Shown here: positions 7,601 to 13,284 of the stretch, piece after piece
Position numbering within the stretch: position 1 is the stretch's first letter
Layout of the letters: every line of letters begins with the position of its first letter
NCBI GenBank assembly: GCA_964494005.1
Contig: CAZBQE010000024.1
Coordinates: 1-13,284 of the forward strand
Reading direction: 5' to 3'
Length of the DNA: 13,284 bases
DNA from: CAJBLF01 sp964494005
GTDB lineage: Bacteria > Patescibacteriota > Gracilibacteria > Absconditabacterales > Absconditicoccaceae
The notes under the pieces: model-generated
The model's database searches: none
Told to the model about the DNA's origin: nothing
The model's input: only the letters and a program-made list of their open reading frames with translations
Program-made: the position numbers and the translations under genes

Positions 7601-8399
7601 GCCGTTTACGGAAGATGGAAAACCAGTGGATATATGTTTGAATCCACTTGGAGTTATTTCCCGTATGAACATGGGACAGTTGTTTGAATCGCAATTGGGA
7701 TTTATCGCAAAATATTTTGGTGTTAGTTTTGCTGTACCTACGTTCTCAAAATTCTCATCTGAGGATTTAACTGAATTTACCAAAATGTGCGGATTGGATG
7801 ATTTAAAATTCAATGTGTACAACGGAGCCAATGGAGTGAAGTATGATCAAAAAGTAACAGTAGGATATATGCATATTCTCAAACTTGTGCACATGGTCGA
7901 AGATAAAATTCATGCGAGATCAGTAGGACCATATTCATTGATTACGCAGCAGCCACTTGGAGGAAAATCAAGACAAGGAGGACAAAGATTTGGAGAGATG
8001 GAAGTACGGGCACTTGAAGCATATTCTGCAGTGTATACACTTCAGGAAATGTTGACGGTAAAATCTGATGATGTTATTGGAAGAAATAAACTTTATGAAT
8101 CCATTATCAAAGGACAAAAACCAAAAATTGGTGGATTACCAGAATCATTCAATCTTCTTACATATCTTTTCAAAGGTTTGTGTCAAAATATAGAACCATT
8201 GACGATAGAAGAATTGGAAATCGTTCAAGAAGATAGAATCAAAAAAATAGTGGATCTCTGACTTTCTGGTGTTATGAAAAGTACCGTCGGAGGAGATAAT
8301 GAAGAAACAGCAATCGAGGAATGAGATATAGGTAATGAAAAAGAGGAAATCATCGATAATGTTATTCAAGAAATGGAAGATTTCGGAGAACTAGAATAA
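4635..8399 (+). CDS. rpoB: RNA polymerase beta subunit, with six UGA=Gly and CGA/CGG=Trp sites
   Basis: This is the beta subunit of core RNA polymerase, which forms one side of the active-site cleft. It is 1254 aa with UGA at 6435, 7278, 7362, 7533, 8259 and 8322 read as Gly (residues 601, 882, 910, 967, 1209, 1230). Residues 1-57 are a K/T/S-rich extension absent from typical RpoB; core homology begins near FPDLLDLQKRG (91-101). The rifampicin-pocket region is at 459-486 (SQLSQFLDQINPLSEIEHKR, then RITALGPGGL). WKGYNYEDAIVIS is at about 810-822, with acidic residues E816 and D817. VGDKLAGKHGNKG contains UGA-Gly967. The C-terminal clamp part has SVGPYSLITQQPLGGKSRQG. CGA 5343 (residue 237) aligns with the Trp of GPWI/GSWL, and CGG 8007 (residue 1125) with the Trp of EVWALEAY. 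All alignable Arg codons are AGA, AGG or CGT. It starts at ATG 4635 and ends in UAA. The first 600 codons contain no UGA. Confidence 0.97.
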
Positions 8400-8420
8400 C
8401 AATTAATAAATAACAGTGAG

Positions 8421-8489
8421 CAACTAACAATTAGTGAAGAATATAAAGAACTCCATTATTGTTAGTTGTTGGTTACAAATTGTTAGTTG
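8421..8489 (+). repeat. One-to-two inverted repeat in the rpoB-rpoC spacer
   Basis: CAACTAACAAT at 8421-8431 is the exact reverse complement of ATTGTTAGTTG at 8458-8468 and again at 8479-8489. Two 11-bp hairpins are therefore possible but mutually exclusive. There is no T-run after either stem. The spacer is 120 bp and otherwise empty. This could be a conformational switch, an mRNA processing site or repeat decay. Confidence 0.7.
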
Positions 8490-8499
8490 AATATAAGTC

Positions 8500-8512
8500 G
8501 TTTATTTTCTTA
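8500..8512 (+). promoter_or_regulatory. T-rich start-proximal motif before rpoC
   Basis: This is the same 13 nt as 4608-4620 before rpoB, here 7 nt before the rpoC ATG. See that entry for the comparison with rpsB and rplL. Confidence 0.45.
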
Positions 8513-8519
8513 CTAGCGT

Positions 8520-11500
8520 ATGAGCATGAATAAAACAAAATTTGAAGGGTTGGTCGTAAGGCTTGCTGCTATGGAAGATATTGAAAGATGGTCTCATGGA
8601 GTAGTAGATAATCCTGATACGGTAAATTATAGGACAGGAAAGCCTAAACAAGGTGGTCTTTTTTGTGAATCTATTTTTTGACCAGTCAAGAATTATGAAT
8701 GTAGTTGTGGAAAATATAAATGAGTGAGATATAAGGGTATTGTTTGTGAAAGATGTGGTGTAGAAGTTACTAGTTCTAGAGTGAGAAGATCTAGGATGGG
8801 GCATATTGAATTAGCAGTACCTATATTACATGCATGGTACAAATCAAGTCCATCCGGAGGAGTAAATCAGTTGCTCGGTATTTCAGCGAATGAAATAGAC
8901 AAAATTCTTAGTTTTGTAAAATATATCTTAGTCCAAAAAGTAGACAAGGATTTTGCGAAAAAAATAAACGCTGCTATCAAAGAAGATTTTGATAAAAAAA
9001 TGAAAGAATTAGATGATTTGTACAAAGAAGAAATAGCGAAAGAAAAAGAGAATCCAAAGAAATTGAAAGAGCTTGAAAAATTATTTAATGATAACAAAGA
9101 ATCTCTTGATAAAGAATTTAATAGAATCAAATCAATTATTTCTGATTTGGATGTGGGATCGACTATTTTCGAGAACGATTTTAGAAATATCTTCTCAAGA
9201 TTCTCTGATTTCGTTATATTCCAATCATGACCAGAAGGTATTTTGAAAATGCTACAAAATATTAATGTAGAAAAAGATATCAAAAAAACTATTCAGATAT
9301 ACAAAGAAACTAAATCAGCAGAACAGAAAAAGAAATTGATAGCATTGATTAAGTTATTAATTAATCTTCATGTTTCTGATGTGAAACCAGAGAATATGGT
9401 AATTAGAAAATTGCCGGTCATACCACCTGATTTGAGGCCAGTTGTACAGCTTGAAGGAGGAAAGTTTGCATCATCGGACGTTAATCTATTCTATAGACGT
9501 GTACTGATGAGAAATATTAGATTAAAAAAAATGATCCAGGTAGGAATGCCTGATGTCGTCAAAAAAAATGAGATCAGATTGTTACAAGAATCAGTGAACA
9601 ATTTGCTTGTAGGAGAAAAAGCTGGTGCAGCAGGAGGTAGTGGAGCAGGGATCAAGGTTTTCAAATCCTTGTCCGATATGCTTTCAGGAAAAGAAGGTAT
9701 TTTCAGAAAAAATTTGCTTGGAAAGAGAGTGGATTATTCAGGAAGGTCTATTATTACGGTCGGTCCTGAACTTAAACTTGATGAGTGTGGATTGCCGATT
9801 TATATTGCAGTCAAGATGTTTACGCCATTTATTATTGGAAAACTTATCGAGAAAAAAATCGTATATACGCCTAAACAAGCTGAAAAGCTTATCAAAGAAG
9901 AATCACCATTAGCATTGAAATTCCTCGAAGAAGTAATTAAGGATAAACGGGTATTACTCAATCGTGCTCCGACATTACATAGATTATCTATCGAAGCATT
10001 CAAGATTAAACTGATGCCAGGAAAGACGATTAGAATCCATCCGCTCGTGTGTCCTTCATTCAATGCCGATTTTGATGGAGATCAGATGGCGGTCCATTTG
10101 CCAATTTCTGACGAGGCACAAAAAGAAGCAAGAGAGCTTATCGCTGCCGACAAAAATATTTTGAAGCCGGGATCAGGAGATCCGACTATCGCACATTCTC
10201 AGGATATGGTATTGGGAGTATATTATCTTACAGATTTTTATGATCCAAGAACTCCAGAACATACAACCGAAGAAGAGTGGAAAAGTAAACCATCGATGGG
10301 TATTTTTTCTGATATAGAACGTGTATTGGAAACATATGCAAACGGTGATATTATAGTAAAAGATAAAATTATTTTGAATTATAAGGGAGGACCTATCGAA
10401 ACAACAGTGGGAAGGGTTATTTTCAATTCTATTTTGCCAGAAAAAGTGAGATTTATCAACGCTAAGGTGAAAAATAAGGATTTGAAAAAACTCTTGTCCA
10501 GAATTTTCGATGAATATGATATGCAGACAACCGTTCATGTTGCTGATGATATCAAAGATCTTGGTTTTAAATATGCTACTATCGGAGCAACCTCAGTAAA
10601 TATTTTGGATATGAAGGTACCGAAAGAAAAAGAGGATGAACTTAAAATAGGAGACAAAAAGTCAAATGAAGTCTATAAATATTATTTCAAATGATTTTTT
10701 TCTGATGATGAAAAGCATAGATTTATTATCAAGATTTGGACTGATGTCAAGAAAAGGATTGAAGATAGTCTAAAATCTATTACTGGACCAGGTCAAGATC
10801 TCTATACAATGGTAGATTCCGGAGCAAGATGATCTCAAACACATATGACACAGATTGCAGGTATGAAGTGACTTGTTGTCAATCCACAAGGAGAAATTAT
10901 TGAACTTCCTATTAAAAATTCGTTTGTTGAGTGATTGAGACCTATCGAATATTTTATCTCTGCGCATGCAGGAAGGAAGGGGAAAGCGGATACAGCATTG
11001 AGGACAGCAGAATCAGGATATCTTACAAGAAAACTCTGTGATGCTTCTCAGGAAGTGATTATCAGAGAAAATGATTGTGGAACAGAAGAATATGTTACGT
11101 ATTCAAAACAGGAATCTGAACTCAGAGGAGATAATTTCTTTGGATTAATTGCGGGAAGAGTGCTTGCAGAAGATGTTTTGGATAAGAAAAAGAATGTCAT
11201 TTTAACCAAAGGCGATCTTTTGGATAAAGAGAATATTCAATTATTGGAAAATATGGAATTAGAAGAGGTAAAAGTAAGAACACCATTGGTATGTAATAGT
11301 GTTAGTGGTATCTGTCAAAAATGTTATGGAACGGATCTTTCTACGAGAAGGATAGTCGATGTTGGTGTACCTGTAGGAATTATTGCTGCACAATCTATCG
11401 GAGAACCATCTACACAGCTTACTTTGGATACATTCCATGAATGAGGAGTTGCGAAATGAGGAGAACAAACACAAGGTATCGATAGGGTCAAACAATTATT

Positions 11501-12344
11501 TGAAGTAAGAGATCCAAAGACACCTGCGATTATCGCACCGTTTGATGGTAAGGTAGCGTTTTATGAAGCAAACAAGATAAAATATGTTAAAGTAGTTTCT
11601 GAATATCAAAAGAAAACCTATCTTCTCAAGCCAGGATACAAGGTAGAAGTAAAAAAAGGCAGTATAGTAAAAAAATGAGGAAATTTTGCTTCCAAAGGAA
11701 AAAGTAAGCTCAAAGTCAAGGAAGAAGGTAAAATATTGGATGTAAAGGCTGATCATATCATACTTGGTGTCCAAGAAGAATATGTCAAATCCATTACAGG
11801 ACTTAATGCTATAAAAAAAGATGGAGAAGAAGTATTCAAAGGAGAAATTTTGACAACGGGAGCGTTGTCTGTCAAGGAATATAAAGATATTGTAGGTGAT
11901 CTTGAAGCACAAAAATATATTATTCGTGAAATCAAAAAAGTATATGGATCACAAGGACAGGATTTGAATGATAAACATATCGAAGTAGTCGTGAAACAAT
12001 TATTTTCAAAAGTCTTTATCGAGGATTCAGGAAATAGTAGTTTCATACCAGGAACTCATGTAAAATATGAAGAATTTATCAAAGTGAATGATGGATTGGT
12101 AGAACAAGGAAAGAAACCAGCCAAAGGAAAGAGATTAGCACTCGGATTGACAAATATTGCGAAAGAGACTGATTCTTGGCTTTCTGCAGCTTCTTTCCAG
12201 GAAACAATCAGAGTGATGGTTGCTTCATCGCTCAAATGAGCTATAGATCAATTATCAGATCTCAAATCAAATGTAATTATCGGAAGGCTCTTACCAGTCG
12301 GTGAGATATACAGAAAAGAACATGGAATTGATATTCAAGAATAA
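8520..12344 (+). CDS. rpoC: RNA polymerase beta-prime subunit, with eleven UGA=Gly codons
   Basis: This is the catalytic beta-prime subunit. It is 1274 aa with UGA at 8679, 8721, 9228, 10692, 10830, 10869, 10932, 11442, 11457, 11676 and 12237 read as Gly. The zinc ribbon is C61-x-C63...C76-x2-C79, with the canonical spacing. A lysine/glutamate-rich coiled-coil-like segment lies at about 130-210. A Gly/Ala-rich loop (368-377) precedes SLSDMLSGKEGIFRKNLLGK. The Mg-binding NADFDGD is N515-D521. SGARGSQT (UGA-Gly771), GMKGL (Gly784) and VEGL (Gly805) lead into the bridge helix (about 811-840). The second zinc cluster is DCGTEE and CNSVSGICQKC. The trigger loop reads TQLTLDTFHEGG (966-976), with Leu969-Asp970 where most bacteria have Met-Arg. 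CGG at 9948 (residue 477) lies just before VLLNRAPTLHR, where alignment is not decisive. It starts at ATG 8520 with no Shine-Dalgarno (ATG 8526 is also possible) and ends in UAA. Confidence 0.97.
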
Positions 12345-12366
12345 GCTTATTTGTCAAATAAAGCTT
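12343..12366 (+). terminator. Hairpin overlapping the rpoC stop codon
   Basis: AAGCTTATTT (12343-12352) pairs with AAATAAAGCTT (12356-12366) around GTC, giving about 10 bp with a single bulged A. It overlaps the last two bases of the UAA. The sequence after it is A-rich, not T-rich, so it is not a standard intrinsic terminator. It may protect or define an mRNA 3' end. Confidence 0.35.
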
Positions 12367-12416
12367 GAAAAAGACAAAGGAATCATTACAAAGCTATGCA
12401 CATTCATTAATTATCC

Positions 12417-12441
12417 AATTACGAATTTCGAATTACGAATT
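12417..12441. repeat. AATTACGAATT direct repeat in the rpoC-rpmA spacer
   Basis: AATTACGAATT is at 12417-12427 and 12431-12441, with a further TTTCGAATT variant between them. A related series (CGGAATCCGCAATTCGCAATC) follows at about 12457-12478. The 173-bp spacer has no gene that I can support. Confidence 0.55.
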
Positions 12442-12517
12442 AAAATAAAAAAAATACGGAATCCGCAATTCGCAATCAATGAATTGAAAATTTTATTTAT
12501 GATAAAATTATAAAGTA

Positions 12518-12790
12518 ATGGCACACAAAAAAGCCGGTGGATCGGCAAAAAATTTAAGGGATTCAAATCCAAAATATCGTGGAGTGAAAGTATTTGGCGG
12601 ACAAAAAGCCACTGCAGGAAATATTATTATTAGACAAAAAGGATCCAAATATGAATGCGGAAAAAATACTTATGAAGGGAAAGATTTTTCTGTTCATGCA
12701 AAAATTGATGGAACCGTTACGTTTAGCAAAAAGAAAGTAGCAAGATTTGACGGAAGAAAATATCTCAAGACTGTTGTAGATGTAAAATAA
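12518..12790 (+). CDS. rpmA: Large ribosomal subunit protein bL27
   Basis: L27 is a 50S protein whose N-terminal tail reaches the peptidyl-transferase centre. The 90-aa product begins MAHKKAGGSAKNLRDSNPKY, matching the family's AHKKxGGSxxNGRDSxxKxxG. GNIIIRQKGSKYECGKNTY and the IDGTVTF strand follow. The basic tail starts directly at Met-Ala-His, without the cleavable N-terminal extension seen in Firmicutes. The canonical NGRDS is NLRDS here. There are no UGA, CGA or CGG codons. In many bacteria rpmA follows rplU; no rplU is seen here. It starts at ATG after an A/T-rich leader without Shine-Dalgarno and ends in UAA. Confidence 0.95.
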   Translation: MAHKKAGGSAKNLRDSNPKYRGVKVFGGQKATAGNIIIRQKGSKYECGKNTYEGKDFSVHAKIDGTVTFSKKKVARFDGRKYLKTVVDVK

Positions 12791-12831
12791 TTAGATTAAA
12801 CGACTAAATGTTTAAACGCTTTATCGATATG

Positions 12832-12873
12832 TCGTTTCATTGTTTTATCACTGTATCGTTTTATTGTTTCATC
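12832..12873. repeat. 18-bp imperfect direct repeat before rpmF
   Basis: TCGTTTCATTGTTTTATC (12832-12849) recurs at 12856-12873 as TCGTTTTATTGTTTCATC, differing at two C/T positions. AAACGAC at 12798-12804 is complementary to GTCGTTT at 12831-12837. The repeat ends 8 nt before the rpmF ATG and is another T-rich start-proximal tract. Confidence 0.6.
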
Positions 12874-12881
12874 GTTACATA

Positions 12882-13112
12882 ATGACAATTGGACCAAAAA
12901 AGAAAATATCTCAAGCCAAAGGACGTCAGAGGCATTCTACCCGAGAAAGGTTGAATATGAAGAGAATGACTAATGCATTCAAAATCGCAACTTGTAAAAA
13001 CTGTGGAGCTAAAAAGCTTACTCACAGAGTTTGTCCGGTTTGTGGATATTACAAAGGAAAACAAGTATTGACCATCAAGAGCAAAAGCAAAGACAAAGTC
13101 GTAGACGCGTAA
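12882..13112 (+). CDS. rpmF: Large ribosomal subunit protein bL32, zinc-ribbon form
   Basis: L32 is a small 50S protein. The 76-aa product has a zinc ribbon, C38-x2-C41...C51-x2-C54, in CKNCGAKKLTHRVCPVCGYY, with HRVCPxCGYYKG as in zinc-binding L32. The start at 12882 (MTIGPKKKISQAKG) is chosen over an upstream in-frame ATG at 12840, because the extra 14 residues are hydrophobic and unlike L32. The usual start is MAVPKRKTSK. CGA at 12942 (residue 21) lies where many L32 proteins carry a Trp or Phe after RRxH, consistent with CGA=Trp. The C-terminus is lysine-rich and slightly longer than usual. It ends in UAA. Confidence 0.94.
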   Translation: MTIGPKKKISQAKGRQRHSTRERLNMKRMTNAFKIATCKNCGAKKLTHRVCPVCGYYKGKQVLTIKSKSKDKVVDA

Positions 13113-13212
13113 ACTAATTCAGAATTCAGAATGCAAAATTCAGAATAAGGCTTTAAGCTTCAAACTTGTGGCTTTATGCTAGAAGAAGATCTTTAGTTTC
13201 TTCAGCCTACAT
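13113..13212. repeat. ATTCAGAAT repeats in the spacer after rpmF
   Basis: ATTCAGAAT occurs at 13117-13125, 13124-13132 and 13138-13146. AAGGCTTTAAGCTT-type words follow at about 13147-13161; they resemble the reverse complement of words in the 4269-4292 spacer. Nothing coding is seen. Confidence 0.5.
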
Positions 13213-13284
13213 ATGAATATCAAACAGAGAATCAATGCGAGAAAAATAGTCTTATCCTATTTGTATCAGCATTGTTTTTTTGTT
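13213..13284 (+). CDS. Start of a gene cut by the window edge, possibly nusB
   Basis: Twenty-four codons are open from ATG 13213 to the end of the window. The peptide reads MNIKQRINARKIVLSYLYQH. The ARKxxLSYLYQ pattern resembles the first helix of the transcription antitermination factor NusB (RxxARexALqxLYQ). NusB binds boxA RNA with S10 in antitermination complexes. With so few residues this is a suggestion only; another helical protein is possible. The context of ribosomal protein and RNA polymerase genes is compatible. Confidence 0.4.
   Translation, partial: MNIKQRINARKIVLSYLYQHCFFV

Noticed and set aside
155..12344. Broken genes, pseudogenes or sequencing frameshifts in L10, S2, EF-Ts, RpoB and RpoC
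   Set aside because: All pieces stay in the same frame, every break is UGA, and the residue needed at aligned positions is glycine. Random damage would also give UAA/UAG and frame changes.
155..12344. UGA read as tryptophan (code 4, as in Mycoplasma)
   Set aside because: Conserved positions at UGA are Gly, not Trp. In L10 the UGA precedes GGA-TGG, where Trp is already encoded by TGG.
155..12344. UGA as selenocysteine or programmed readthrough
   Set aside because: There are 28 sites in housekeeping genes, at glycine positions, with no recurring downstream stem-loop; a global reassignment is simpler.
12301..12513. A 70-aa open frame between rpoC and rpmA
   Set aside because: It starts inside the rpoC C-terminus in another frame and is mostly composed of the AATTACGAATT-type spacer repeats.
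12840..12881. Upstream ATG start for L32
   Set aside because: It would add 14 hydrophobic residues from the repeat tract; the ATG at 12882 gives a standard L32 N-terminus.
1..13284. CRISPR array, tRNA, rRNA, insertion sequence or transposase
   Set aside because: No regularly spaced repeat-spacer pattern, no cloverleaf-like segment and no transposase-like protein is visible. The repeats are short and confined to single spacers.

Overview
This is a compact, AT-rich block of translation and transcription genes, all on the + strand, from a bacterium with an altered genetic code. Read with the standard code, most long genes break into pieces at in-frame UGA. Read with UGA as glycine, seven intact genes appear, and the UGA codons fall on invariant glycines wherever I can align them: GGW in L10, GDK in RpoB, and SGARG, GMRGL, EGL and FHxGG in RpoC. 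In addition, the rare in-frame CGA and CGG codons fall on conserved tryptophan or other aromatic positions wherever I can align them with confidence, such as the GPWI/GSWL motif and EVWALEAY in RpoB. UGA=Gly is the code of Gracilibacteria and Absconditabacteria (NCBI table 25). UGA=Gly together with CGA/CGG=Trp is the code described for Absconditabacterales (table 37). The window is therefore most likely from an Absconditabacterales (SR1-type, CPR/Patescibacteria) genome. No tRNA or release-factor gene lies in the window, so the assignment rests on the coding sequences alone.

Layout. 155-1341: rplJ (L10, with an added acidic tail) and rplL (L7/L12), which form the ribosomal stalk. 1462-3537: rpsB (S2), a small membrane protein and tsf (EF-Ts). 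3700-4266: one reading frame in which S6 and S18, neighbours on the 30S subunit, are fused with a UGA-encoded glycine at the junction. 4381-4536: rpmH (L34). 4635-12344: rpoB and rpoC, encoding the RNA polymerase beta and beta-prime subunits, with 6 and 11 in-frame UGA codons. 12518-13112: rpmA (L27) and rpmF (L32). 13213 to the end: the start of a gene that looks like nusB. All true stops are UAA except one UAG (S6-S18), and UGA is never a terminator.

The order departs from the common rplKAJL-rpoBC arrangement: rpsB-tsf, S6-S18 and rpmH lie between rplJL and rpoBC, rplK-rplA are not directly upstream, and no ssb lies between S6 and S18. Every spacer is 55-175 bp and no stretch over 300 bp lacks a gene. 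Most starts have no clear Shine-Dalgarno sequence, and several are preceded by a T-rich block instead. Most spacers carry their own short AT-rich word repeated in direct and/or inverted orientation, often able to form hairpins. One element, a hairpin with a 20-nt identical flank, occurs about 100 nt before both rplJ and the S6-S18 gene.

The strongest observations are the double codon reassignment, the S6-S18 fusion, the repeated leader element, the mutually exclusive hairpins between rpoB and rpoC, and unusual residues in the RpoC bridge helix and trigger loop.
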